Shown here piece after piece: positions 44,301 through 58,200 of a DNA stretch of 64,000 nt. A program made the position numbers and the translations under genes. This DNA comes from Hypomesus transpacificus (Eukaryota > Chordata > Actinopteri > Osmeriformes > Osmeridae), in the NCBI RefSeq assembly GCF_021917145.1, contig NC_061078.1:879895-943894 (forward strand). The letters are read 5' to 3'. The notes beneath the pieces were generated by a model. It made no database searches, was not told the origin of the DNA, and saw only the letters and a program-made list of their open reading frames with translations. How positions within the stretch are numbered: position 1 is the first letter of the stretch; every line of letters begins with the position of its first letter.

Positions 44301-47300
44301 TTCCAGCTTTGGTTCTGAGGAAAGCAGATGTTGCCGTGGTGAACAGAATGTTCTTCTTCTCTTGAGAGCAGGAACCCTGGCTCAGCGCTGGGGCCTTGCT
44401 GCAGGGAACACAACATGTCTCCATCACATACAGAACATCACATCATCGAACCTCATCACATACAGAACATCACATCATCGAACCTCATCACATCTCCTAT
44501 TATAACATGTCATAGCATCTTAGCACAAGTCATCGCACCTCATAACATGTCATCACAAATCCTTGTATCTCACAACTCCACTCAACCCTCAATGAACAGA
44601 ACATGTCTACTAGCCAGAACATCTCTCTGAGGATCCTACAGAGCCCCCTACCCTGACCCCTGACCCCTGATCGCTGACCCCTGACCTGAGGCTGTCTGGG
44701 GTGATGCTCTGTAGAACACTGGCGTCCAGGGAGCACAGATTGGCTCCTCCAATAGCAGTCAGCTCTGCACTGCCCAGGCTCCGCCCACTGCTCAGGTACT
44801 TGGAGATGATGGCCTTGGCCTGGCACACAGGCACACACACAGGCGAACACAGACCCACACACAGGCAAACACAGACACACACACACAGACGAACACAGAC
44901 ACACACACACACAGGCGAACACAGACACACACACACAGGCGAACACAGACACACACACACAGGCGAACACAGACACACACACACACAGGCGAACACAGAC
45001 ACACACACAGGCAAACACAGACACACACACAGACGAACACAGACACACACACACAGATGAACACAGACACACACACACACACGAACACAGACACACACAC
45101 ACAGGTGAACACAGACACGCACACAGGCGAACACAGACACACACACAGGCGAACACACACACACACACACAGGCGAACACAGACACACACACACAGGCGA
45201 ACACAGACACACACACACAGGCGAACACAGACACACACACAGGCGAACACAGACACACACACACAGGAGAACACAGACACACACACACATTTTTTATACA
45301 TATTTGTTGGCCTTTTTATGGCTTCATTGGACAGAGATAGGAAATGTATGCAAGAGAGAGAGGGTGCAGAAATGGCCTGAGCCTGCATCGAGCACATTTG
45401 ATAAACTATTATCCAAAGCAATATACAAGTGCTGCCCAGCGCCAGATGAATGATATGTAAGTGTGAACCAGTCAGAACCGGTCGGTTACCATGGGAGCAG
45501 GCCAGTCTCCATCGGCGGGGTTCATGAGGGCGGAGAGCGTGTCGATCTTGGTGATGTTCCACATGCTGATGTCATCACTAGTGGCCAGGCGGGAGGCGGG
45601 GCCAAGCACCTGGACGCTCATCTCTGGGATGGTGGGGGAGTAGGCCTGGACCAAGGCATCACAACAGTCAGCACTTCCTGTCTGAGAATAGGCTCCTCCA
45701 TCCTCCTTCCTCCCTCCTCTTCCCCTTCCCTCCTTCCCTCCCCCATCCCATCCACACACCCTGTCTGTGTTCAGTATGATGCTCAGGTGTTCCTGCCTTT
45801 CTGTGTTCAGTATGATGCTCAGGTGTTCCTGCCTGTCTGTGTTCAGTATGATGCTCAGGTGTTCCTACCTGTCTGTGTTCAGTATGATGCTCAGGTGTTC
45901 CTGCCTGTCTGTGTTCAGTATGATGCTCAGGTGTTCCTGCCTGTCTGTGTTTAGTATGATGCTCAGGTGTTCCTGCCTGTCTGTGTTCAGTATGATGCTC
46001 AGGTGTTCCTACCTGTCTGAGTTTGTTCAGTACGATAATCAGGTGTTCCTACCTGTCTGAGTTTGTTCAGTACGATGCTCAGGTATTCCTCCTGGTCCAC
46101 CTTAGCAGTGATGGCTGCCAGGTTGTCCCTCACCACGGCAACACTGAGGCAGCTGTTGAACTGGGCCACGTCGTAGTCGAAGGGGAAGGCGTCATCGTTG
46201 ATGATGATCTGGTTGATCTCCCCCACCATGCAGTCGTCCATCTTCGGGACTGGAGGGGGGGGGCACCAAACAACCAGTCAGACTGTGTTTACTGCAGTCA
46301 GAGTGTGTTTTTGACAGTCAGACTGTGTTTACTTCAGTCAGACTGTGTTTATGACAGTCAGACTGTGTTTATGACAGTCAGACTGTGTTTACTGCAGTCA
46401 GACTGTGTTTTTGACAGTCAGACTGTGTTTACTTCAGTCAGACTGTGTTTATGACAGTCAGACTGTGTTTACTGCAGTCAGACTGTGTTTATGACAGTCA
46501 GACTGTGTTTATGACAGTCAGACTGTGTTTACTTCAGTCAGACTGTGTTTACTTCAGTCAGACTGTGTTTATGACAGTCAGACTGTGTTTACTGCAATCA
46601 GACCATATTTCCGAGAGCGCGGAGGGAGGGGGGATAAACAGAACAGCCAGCGTGTACCTATGTCCCGTTTGGCCAGGCTCTTGTTGGACTGGCGGATGGC
46701 AGTCTTCATCCTCCTCCTCTTCCTCCGGCTCAGGCTGTTGTTTATCAGGAAGGACTTCAGGAACGCACGCTTCGTCGCCTGGCAGAGGAACACAGTTTAA
46801 CACTCATGCAGGTACACACACGTATGGCTACTCCTCTTCAATTCAGTCTCATTCAAAATCCTGTTTACCCTAACACAAGCACACCCTCTCACCCTGTCGA
46901 AGCGCTGGTAGAAGTTGCTGCTGAGGTAGAGAGGCAGAACACCCAAATCATCTAGAGTCTTCCTGCCCCAGGAGGACGGGTTCCTGACAACAACATCAAC
47001 AACAAAAGCAACAACATCAATACAACAACGACAACAAGCTGTCAACACCAAGGCAACAAGAGAAAGGAGAGGAGAGGAGAGGAGAAGAGAAGAGAAGAGA
47101 AGAGAAGAGAAGAGGAGAGGAGAGGAGAGGAGAGAAGAGGAGGAGAAGAGAGTAGAGGAGGAGAGGAGGAGAGGAGGAGAGGGGGAGAGGAGAGGAGGAG
47201 GGAAGAGGAAAGGAGGAGAGGAGGAGAGGAGGAGGGAGAGGAGGAGGAGGGAAGAGGAAAGGATGAGAGTAGTAGAGGAGGAGGAGGGAAGAGGAAAGGA

Positions 47301-47670
47301 TGAGAGGAGAGGAGGAGGGAGAGGAGGAGAGGAGAGGAGGAGGAGGAAAGGATGAGAGGATGAGAGGAGGAGGGAGAGTTGGAGGAGGGAAGAGGAGAAG
47401 TGTCCACTTACCCATACTGCGTTGTCCCTGACAGCAGCAGTGTTTCCATGGCAGCCACCTGACTCTCCGTCAGGTCGGGGCAGTTCTTCAGGTTCTCCAG
47501 GATCAGAGGGTCAGAGCTGGGGATGAAGGACGCATCCAGAACGCACACCATGTTCCCTAGAACCACCACGCTGTCCCGGCTCAGAGCGGAGCCAGCGACA
47601 CCCTGCACACACACGGCTGGGTCACAACTGGGTAAAACGGCAGTGTGCATGTGTGTGTGTGTGAGAGAGT

Positions 47671-47741
<71 letters not shown>

Positions 47742-50700
47742 TAAGGGACTGACCAGGCAGCTCTTGGCATTGTCCAGCAGAGCGGAGCGTTTGTAGCTGA
47801 GTGCGGAGGAGAAGAGGGAGAAGTCTGCCTCTCCCAGCTGGGTGAAGTAGGACCTGCAGGAGCCGTCAGGAACCAGCGAGTAGCTAGGAACACAGGGAGA
47901 GAGTTTAGACCAGGGGCCAGGGTTAGTCAAGGGCTAGTCCTAGTCCAGGATTATTTCTAATCCAGGGCTAGTCCAAGTCAAGGGCTAGGTCTAGTCCAGG
48001 GCTAGGTCTAGTCCAGGGGCTAGGTCTAGTTAGGGTACATACTCGTAGTACAGCAGCAGGTCAGGAGGGTAGAGGCTGTAGTTGGTGGCGTTGCTGTCAT
48101 CCTTGATGTAGTTGTACATGCAGGTGAGCTGGAGCAGAGCGGAGAGACACTGTCAGTAACCCTCTCCCACACCCCTCTCCCTCCTCCACCTCCCTCCTCC
48201 ACCTCCCTCCTCCCCTCTCCCTCTCCCTCCCCCCTACCACACCCCTCTCCCTCCCCTCTCCCACACTCCTCCCCTCTCCCACACCCCTCTCCCTCCTCCC
48301 ACACCCCTCTCCCCCCCTCCACCTCCCTCCCCTCTCCTCCTCCCCTCTCCATCCTCCCCTCTCCCCACCTGTGTCTCCTCCCCCTCCCCTCTCCCCTCCC
48401 CCTACCTGTGTCTCCTCCCCCTCCCCTCTCCCCTCCCCCTACCTGTGTCTCCTCCCCCTCCCCTCTCCCCTCCCCCTACCTGTGTCTCCTCCCCCTCCCC
48501 TCTCCCCTCCCCCTACCCGTGTCTCCTCCCCCTCCCCTCACCTGTGTCTCCTCCCCCTCCCCTCTCCCCTCCCCCCTACCTGTGTCTCTTCCCCCTCCCC
48601 TCTCCCCTCCCCCTACCTGTGTCTCCACCAGGGTGACTCTCTGGCTCCCCCTACCTGTGTCTCCAGCAGGGTGACTCTCTGGCTCCCCCTACCTGTGTCT
48701 CCAGCAGGGTGACTCTCTGGCTCCCCCTCCTCCTGCAGGCTCTGACCAGGCCTGTGATCTTCACGCGGCTCAGAGTCGACACTCTGGTGCAGGTGAAGCC
48801 CTGGAGCACCGAGGACGATATGCTGCACGCACACACACACACACACAACATTATAGTTGAGTGAGACATGGAGGGAAGGAGGAGGAAGAGAAGGAGGAGG
48901 ACAGGGAAGAGGAGAAGATCGTACCTGTCAGGGTTGTCAAACTGCACCGCCACTGTGTCGAAGAACAGAACAGCCTACACAGAAGCAGAGCGTTAGAGTT
49001 TGTGTACGTCAGAGTATGTGTGTGTGTCATAGAGAGAGTGTGAGTGTGTCATAGAGAGAGTGTGTGTGTGTCATAGAGAGGGTGTGTGTGTGTCATAGAG
49101 AGAGTGTGAGTGTGTTAAAGAGAGTGTGTGTGTGTCCCACCTGCTCTTGCTTCCACTTCTTCTTGTTGAGGGTGGTTGCCACGGCGCCGCTCTGTGAGAA
49201 CCCTAATAGCTGCCCTCGAGGGATCTCCGTTGCCATGTTGTCAGGAACGTTCTGGATGATGCTCTCTGCGTTGCTGTTCATCAAGATGATCTGGTGCAGC
49301 CAGAAAATTCAGAGTCAGATTCCGAACCAGAATAAAGGTGTGACACCTGGGGAGGACTAAAGGTGTGACACCTGGGAAAGACTAAAGGTGTGACACCTGG
49401 GGAAGACTAAAGGTGTGACACCTGGGGAAGACTAAAGGTGTGACACCTGGGGAACACTAAAGGTGTGACACCTGGGGAAGACTACAGGTGTGACACCTTT
49501 AAGAGTAAAGGTGTGACAACTGGGGAAGACTACAGGTGTGACACTGGGGAAGACTACTGAACACACTCTGCACCAGGTGTGTGACACTGTACCTGGGTGA
49601 CAAAGGTCTGCTGGAGGATGATGGGAGTGTTGATCAGGTTGGCGAGGAATGAAGGATTCTGGGAAGACAGGATGAGCTCCTGACCGCTGATGGCACCCAT
49701 TGTTGCCACGGGAACGCCCCCCAACAGAGTTCCCAGCATGAGGAGAGTGGAGGAGCTGTTGATCTGGAGAGAGAGAGATCATCCATGTACTTGTCTTCCC
49801 CTTCAGAGATTTATACCAGCCTTTCAGCTTATCATCCCCATCAGAGATTTATATACAGTCATGTTATCCATCTATCCCTCCATTCCTCCCTCCACATACC
49901 TGCAAGGATCCAGACATGAGCAGTGATTGGATGATCATCAGCGACTGTCCCTGGTTCCAGTCAGTCAACAGGCTGAGCATGTGCAGTGATGCGAACAACA
50001 CTGTGGGCGGAGCCAGCATCAGCTGACCAGTGCTGAGCCCGGTGCTGCTATTGCCGAGGGCAGCGAAGGAGTTCTCCGTCAGAGAGCCGTCCATGTTGCT
50101 GGCTAGCTGAGCTGACACCTGGGACATACACACACGTTTAATACACACACACACACATACCTGCTGTGTGTGGAGCTGAGAGTTCTCTGAGTGTGTGTGT
50201 GTGTGTTGTACCAGTGGGTCCAGGTTGGAGCAGATGCTCAGGTTGAACAGAACGATGTTGCTCTGCTCTGCAGTCAGCTGAGCAAAGGCCTGAGGAGGAG
50301 CAACACACCTGCACTGGAGGGGGAGACTGGGGGGAGGAGGGGGGAGGAGGAGGGGGGAGGGGGAGGGGGGGGGGGGAGGAGGAGGGGGAGGAGGGGGGGG
50401 AGGGTTGGATGAAAAGAGAAAGGCAGTTGTTTAAACATGTTATTCAAAATTCATCAAACAAAACATCACAAGTGTGTGTGATGGTGTGTGTGTGTGATGG
50501 TATGTGTGTGATAGTGTGTGTGTGATGGTATGTGTTTGATAGTGTGTGTGTGATGGTGTGTGTGTGATAGTGTGTGTGTGATGGTATGTGTGTGATGGTG
50601 TGTGTGTGATAGCGTGTGTGTGATGGTGTGTGTGTGATGGTGTGTGTGTGATAGTGTGTGTGTGATGGTGTGTTTGTGATAGTGTGTGTGTGATGGTGTG

Positions 50701-53700
50701 TGTGTGTACCTACAGCAGAGGGCTGAAGGAGCTGTCCTGCTGGTAGATCAGATATGTGTAGTAGTTGGTTAGGTTGACCGGCAGGCTGGAGTGGTTCAGA
50801 AGGGCGATGTTGACTGGGTTCACTGTAAACACCTGCAACACCTGGACACACACACACATCACACACACACGTCATGTTGTATCCACACACATCAGTACAC
50901 ACACATCACACACACACATTATCCCTCAAGGATGGCAAACTAAGAAAATGTTGACCATAACTTCAGTTGGTTTAGGGTTAAAGGTTCAGGTTAGGTTTCT
51001 GGGCCATGGTGTTGGTGCAGCACCTGTGTTGATCCAAAGGTGTTGAGGGCTTCCAGAGTGAGGAGGGGCATGAAGGGCCCCAGGTAGTCAGAGAACCAGG
51101 CTGTGGAGTTCAGGACTGGGTCAGTGGAGCTGTAACACCTGGGCACCGAGTCTGGAGGAGGAGAGGATGTTTCAGATTAACAGGTGAAGGTAGAGATATG
51201 GTGGACGTGGTACTGAGGTTGTCTCTATGAGTGCGAAAGAAACTGCTGGTTTGATCCAAGATGGCCGACCTGACTTGAGGTACGTTCTGATGGTGTCATA
51301 CACGTCTGAGGTTCCAAAGTCTGCAGCGCTGTAGTTATGGTTACCCATCACTGCCACCCTGCAACAACCACACACATACCACTTTATCAAAACAGAAAAA
51401 CATCTTCACACACGCTACCTGTCTCAACTGATGCTACCTGATTAAATGCTTATGTGTGTGTGTGTGTGTGTGTGAGTGAGGGTATGTGTTTGTATGTGAG
51501 TGTGTGTATGTGTGTGTGTGAGGGTGTGTGTGAGGGTGTGTGTGTGTGTGTGTAGACCCTACAGCTTCCTGAAGGCAGGACAGGTGGCGTTCTGCACAGC
51601 GGGGGAAGTGAGCAGGCTCTTGGACAGGAAGCCCAGGTAGTCACGGAGACGGAGGTCGAACCAAGCGTTGACCTCTGACCCCCGGGTTGAGCTTAGGGCC
51701 ACTGGCCACACGCAGGGCAAGGTGAGACGGCCCACGGCCGCAGGCAGTCTCTCCTGGAGAGAGGGAGAGGATGAGGGTGTGTGTGTGTGTGTGTGGATGA
51801 GAGATTGTGTGTGTGTGTGTGTGGATGAGAGATTGTGTGTGTGTGTGTGTGGAAGAGAGATTGTGTGTGTGTGTGTGTGTACCTTCTCCAGCAGCAGAGG
51901 GGTCAGCATGTATGTGCTGTAGAGAAGACAGAGTTGTGTGTTGTCGTCAACGCTGTTTGGCCTTCGTAGGAAACTAGCCAGGTCTGACGGTGGCATGGAG
52001 TTTATCAGCTGGGGAGGAAGACCACCATCATCACAATCATCCTCCCCACACTCCCCCCTCCCTTCCTGTCCTTCCCTCCCTGTCCCTCCCTCCCTCCCTG
52101 TCCCTCCCTCCCTCCCTGCCTCCCTGCCTCCCTCCCTGTCCCTCCCTCCCTCCCTCCCTGTCCCTTCCTCCCTCCCTCTCTCCCTGCCTCCCTCCCTCCC
52201 TCCCTGCCTCACTCCCTCCCTCCCTGCCTCCCTGCCTCCCTCCCTACCTGTTCCCTGCGGTTGCTGGGCATCAGGGACATGAAGGTGGTCAGGTTGGGGA
52301 ACTGAAAGCCCATGAATGTACTCTCCAGGTAACCATAGAAACTGTGGTTGTAGTTGTCACCGTAGCAACGCAGCGGTGTGGGTCCTGAGGGGCAAGAGAC
52401 AGTGTTTGTGTGTTAGGGTGTGTGTGTTAGGTTGTGTGTGAGGGTGAGTATGTGAGGTTGTGTGTGTGTGTGAAGGTATGTCTGTGTCACAGTATTATTG
52501 TGTTTGTTCGTAGTGTTGTGGTTATTGTTGTTTTTGTGTGTGTCTACTAGAGGCCACCCTCCCTTCCTACCTCGGAGAGACTCCACCATCTGACTGAAGA
52601 TCACACTCTTGGTGTCGTCATGGAGACTGGAGATGGTAGAGTTAAGGAGGTCCATTCTAGAGAAAAGGAGATATAAGGAAGGAGAGATGAACACAGAGAG
52701 AGAGGGAGAGGTGGAGATGGAAATAGATACCGGTAAATATGAGTAAGAAAGAGAGATGGAGCAGAGGATTAGAAAGTGGAGATAAAGAGAGATAGAGGGA
52801 GGGAGAGAGAGGGGTGTAGAGAGCAAGAGATAGAGAGAGGGAGGTAGAGAGAAAGGGAGACAGAGAGATGGAGAGAGAGGGAGGTAGAGAGAGATAGAGA
52901 GAGAAAGGGAGGTAGAGAGAGACAGAGAGAGGGAGGTAGAGAGACAGAGACATGCAGTGTGACTCTCACCCCTGCTGCTGGGTGCTGCAGTTCCTTTGTG
53001 CCAACACACTGAAGTAGGGGGCGACGTGGAGCGCAGACATGTCCACCAGTAGGGGGCGGAGCCTCACATGCAGCCACAACAGCACTTCCTGGTCATCCAC
53101 GGCAACTGGGTTGGAGAGGTTGCCGCGGGAGAAGATGATCTGGAGGAAGGCTGACCTCACTGAGGGGGGGAGCATGGTCACATGACCCTGGAAGGGAGGG
53201 AGGGATAGAGAGTCGGAGGGTGAAAAGAGGAGAGAGAGGATTATTAAATAGTTACAAGGTTGTCTTTATCCTACAGTACTGCTTGTTTGAAGCATGGTTT
53301 GGAATCTGGTTACCATGACGGCGGGAGAGAAGTCTGAGAAGAAGGAGGTAAAGAGGTGGTCCGGGACGTTGTTCATCACCATGGTAACCTGGGCGGGGCT
53401 GGTGAGCTGGCCCGGGGTGGAGGACACCTCCGCCAGCTGTCTGACGGCTAGCACACTCACAGCCTCCATCTGGTGACACACACACACTGTTACTACACCC
53501 TCACAGCCTCCATCTGGTGACACACACACTCTGTTACTACACCCTCACAGCCTCCATCTGGTGACACACACACACTGTTACTACACCCTCACAGCCTCCA
53601 TCTGGTGACACACACACTGTTACTACACCCTCACAGCCTCCATCTGGTGACACACACACACTGTTACTACACACGCACACCCTCACAGCCTCCATCTGGT

Positions 53701-55184
53701 GACACACACACTGTTACTACACCCTCACAGCCTCCATCTGGTGACACACACACTGTTACTACACCCTCACAGCCTCCATCTGGTGACACACACACTGTTA
53801 CTACACCCTCACAGCCTCCATCTGGTGACACACACACACTGTTACTACACACACACAGCCTCCATCTGGTGACACACACACACTGTTACTACACCCTCAC
53901 AGCCTCCATCTGGTGACACACACACTGTTACTACACCCTCACAGCCTCCATCTGGTGACACACACACTGTTACTACACCCTCACAGCCTCCATCTGGTGA
54001 CACACACACACTGTTACTACACCCTCACAGCCTCCATCTGGTGACACACACACTGTTACTACACCCTCACAGCCTCCATCTGGTGACACACACACACTGT
54101 TACTACACCCTCACAGCCTCCATCTGGTGACACACACACACTGTTACTACACCCTCACAGCCTCCATCTGGTGACACACACACTGTTACTACACCCTCAC
54201 AGCCTCCATCTGGTGACACACACACTGTTACTACACCCTCACAGCCTCCATCTGGTGACTCACACACACTGTTACTACACACACAGCCTCCATCTGGTGA
54301 CACACACACTGTTACTACACCCTCACAGCCTCCATCTGGTGACACACACACTGTTACTACACCCTCACAGCCTCCATCTGGTGACACACACACACTGTTA
54401 CTACACCCTCACAGCCTCCATCTGGTGACACACACACACTGTTACTACACCCTCACAGCCTCCATCTGGTGACACACACACACTGTTACTACACACACAC
54501 AGCCTCCATCTGGTGACACACACACACTGTTACTACACACACACAGCCTCCATCTGGTGACACACACACACTGTTACTACACCCTCACAGCCTCCATCTG
54601 GTGACACACACACTGTTACTACACCCTCACAGCCTCCATCTGGTGACACACACACTGTTACTACACACACTGTTACTACACACACACAGCCTCCATCTGG
54701 TGACACACACACACTGTTACTACACCCTCACAGCCTCCATCTGGTGACACACACACTGTTACTACACCCTCACAGCCTCCATCTGGTGACACACACACAC
54801 TGTTACTACACACACTGTTACTACACACACACACCCTCACAGCCTTCATCTGGTGACACACACACACTGTTACTACACACACTGTTACTACACACACACA
54901 CCCTCACAGCCTTCATCTGGTGACACACACACACTGTTACTACACACACACACACACTGTCACTACACACACACACACACTGTTACTACACACACACACA
55001 CTGTTACTACACACACACACAATCACAGCCTCCATATGGGGACACGCACGCCTAGTTTGACACGTACCGCAGAAAAGTTGGAGTTTAGTCTTTGGAGATC
55101 AGGGAATGAAGCCAGAGCAGAATATCTCCCCAGGTTCTTCAGCAGCCAGTCTCCACTGTCCACACTGCCCACCACACAGCTGGC

Positions 55185-55240
<56 letters not shown>

Positions 55241-58200
55241 ACCAGATGAGCTTTCAGGTGTGTGAGCAGGTATACAGTGCCCTCCAAAAGTATTGGAACA
55301 GTGAGGCCAATTCCTTTATTTTTGCTGTAGACTGAAAACATTTGGGCTTGACATCAAACGATGAATGTGAAACCAGAGATCAACGTTTCAGCTTTTATTT
55401 CCAGGTATTTACATCAGGATCTGATGCACAAATTAGAAAATATCACCTTTTTGTTCGAACCCACCCATTTGTCACGTGAGCAAAAGTATTGGAACATGTG
55501 ACTGACAGGTGTGTTTTGTTGCCCAGGTGTGTCCTATTACATACATTATTCAATCAATAAATACCACTGAATGTCTACACTCAGGTTCAGATTGGGTAAG
55601 ATAGGTTTTGTCTATGCAGACTGTATTCAGAGGTGAAAACAACATGAAAACCAGAGCGCTGTCTTTGGGTGAAAAACAAGCAATTGTGAGTCTTAGAGAA
55701 GATGGAAAATCAATCAGAGCCATTGCAGAAACATTGGCCATAGCCAGTACAACCATTTGGAATGTCCTGAAGAAGAAGAAAACTACTGGTGTACTAAGTA
55801 ACAGACGTCGAACAGGTAGACCAAGGAAAACATCAGCAGTTGATGACAGAAACATTGTGAGAGCTGTAAAGAAAGACCCTAAAACAACTGTTAGTGAGAT
55901 CAGCAACAACCTCCAGATGGCAGGAGTGAAGGTATCACTATCTACTGTTCGCAGAAGACTTCATGAACAAAAGTACAAGGGCTACACCAGAAGATGCAAA
56001 CCACTCATTAGCAAGAAGAATAGGAAGGCCAGGCTGGAATTTGCCAAAAAGTACAGAGATGAACCTCAAATTCTGGGACAAAGTTTTATGGACTGATGAG
56101 ACAAAGATTAACTTTTACCAAAGTGATGGAAAGGCTAAAGTTTGGAGAAAGAAAGGAACTGCTCATGATCCCAAACACACAAGCTCATCTGTGAAACACG
56201 GTGGAGGTAATGTCATGGCTTGGGCTTGCATGGCTTCTTCTGGGACGGGCTCATTAATCTTCATTGAGGATGTAACACATGATGGCAGCAGCAAAATGAA
56301 CTCGGAAGTCTACAGAAACATTTTGTCTGCCAATTTAAGGAAAGATGCAACCAAACTGATTGGCAGAGCCTTCATCATGCAGCAAGATAACGACCCAAAA
56401 CACACTGCCAAAACAACAAAGGAGTTCATCAGGGGCAAGAAATGAAAGGTATTAGACTGGCCAAGTCAATCTCCAGACTTAAACCCTATAGAGCATGCAT
56501 TTTACCTGCTTAAGAGGAGACTGAAGGGAGGAACCCCACAAAACAAACAACAACTGAAAGAGGCTGCAGTGAAAGCCTGGGAAAGCATCAAAAAGGAAGA
56601 ATGCAAAAGTTTGGTGACGTCAATGGGTCACAGACTTGCTGCAGTTATTGAAAGCAAAGGATTTGCAACTAAATATTAAGTCTTATTCACTTAAATATGT
56701 TTTAAGTATATCTGTTCCAATACTTTTGATCACATGACAAATGGGTGGATTCAAACAAAATGTGATATTTTCTTAGTTGTGCATCAGATCCTGATGTAAA
56801 TACCTGGAAATAAAAGCTGAAACGTTGATCTCTGGTCTCACGTTCATTATTTGATGTCAAGCCCAAATGTTTTCAGTCTACAGCAAAAATAAAGGAATTC
56901 GCCTCACTGTTCCAATACTTTTGGAGGGCACTGTATGTGCAGGTGGGAGACCAGGTGTGTGTATAACTAGGAATGTGATCAGATGAGTTACCTGTGGTGT
57001 GATTCCTGGTAAGGAACACCTGTATCAGTTGTGTGTATACAGAAAGGCTCCTAGAGAAGCCCATGGCTGGCTGCTGCTGACTCAGGATCTGCACCCTAGG
57101 GTCAGAGGTCAGGGCTCAATCAGGGCTCAATCAGGGCTTAATCAGGGGTCAATCAGGGGTCAGATGACTATAGCTTTTGGCTGGTTATAAATAAAACAAG
57201 GGTACAAAACAACTTTAATTTCCATCATTAATAATATGATGTAAACATATCTCCTACAGGCTCTGATAGGTCTGACAGCTGAAGTTCTTGGTGCTCAGGC
57301 AGGACAGGAAGCTGACCGACACCGCAGGCAGGAAGGGGCGGAGTCTGGTATTAAACCACAGCTCAATAAAAGCTTGTTCTCTGAAGTTCGTCATGGTGAA
57401 ACTGTCCAATCGGAGCTCTGTGATTGCATCCAGAGCCAAAGTCACCGCAGGGTTAGCAGAGTTCAATGTCTAGGAAATTAAGTGGGAGGGGTTAAAGGTC
57501 AGGGATTAAACTACTCAACAGACAGGCAGACAGACAAACAGGTACACAGACAGACAGACAGACAGACAGACAGAAAGTACCGTGTTGGAGAGCAGGTCCA
57601 GAGCCGCATCCAGCACGATGGAGGTCTTGTACAGGAACAGCTTCCAGGTGCCTCTGGCCTGGGTGGAGTTAGCTGGCCATGTGCCTGAAGTCACCTGGGT
57701 GGAGTTAGCTGACAGCTGACACCTCAACACGCCAGCCAGACTCTCCGCTGTGACCGCAAAGAGCTTGAGGAGCGGAGGAAAGAGGAAAAGAGGAGGACGG
57801 GGACAGGGGGAGGAGAGGAAGAGAGGAGGACGGGGACAGGGGGAGGAGAGGAAGAGAGGAGGACGGGGACAGGGGGAGGAGAGGAAGAGAGGAGGAGGAG
57901 GACAGGGGGAGGAGAGGAAGAGAGGAGGACGGGGAGAGGGGGAGGAGAGGAAGAGAGGAGGACGGGGACAGGGGGAGGAGAGGAAGAGAGGAGGACGGGG
58001 ACAGGGGGAGGAGAGGAAGAGAGGAGGACGGGGACAGGGGGAGGAGAGGAAGAGAGGAGGACGGGGACAGGGGGAGGAGAGGAAGAGAGGAGGACAGGGA
58101 CAGGGGGAGGAGAGGAAGAGAGGAGGACGGGGACAGGGGGAGGAGAGGAAGAGAGGAGGAGGAGGATGGAACAGTGTTATTGTGTGCAGTTCAGCTCCAT

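Noticed and set aside
55608-56445. Two separate transposase genes
   Set aside because: The two frames are parts of one Tc1 transposase separated by a frameshift, followed by a stop; annotated as one pseudogene.
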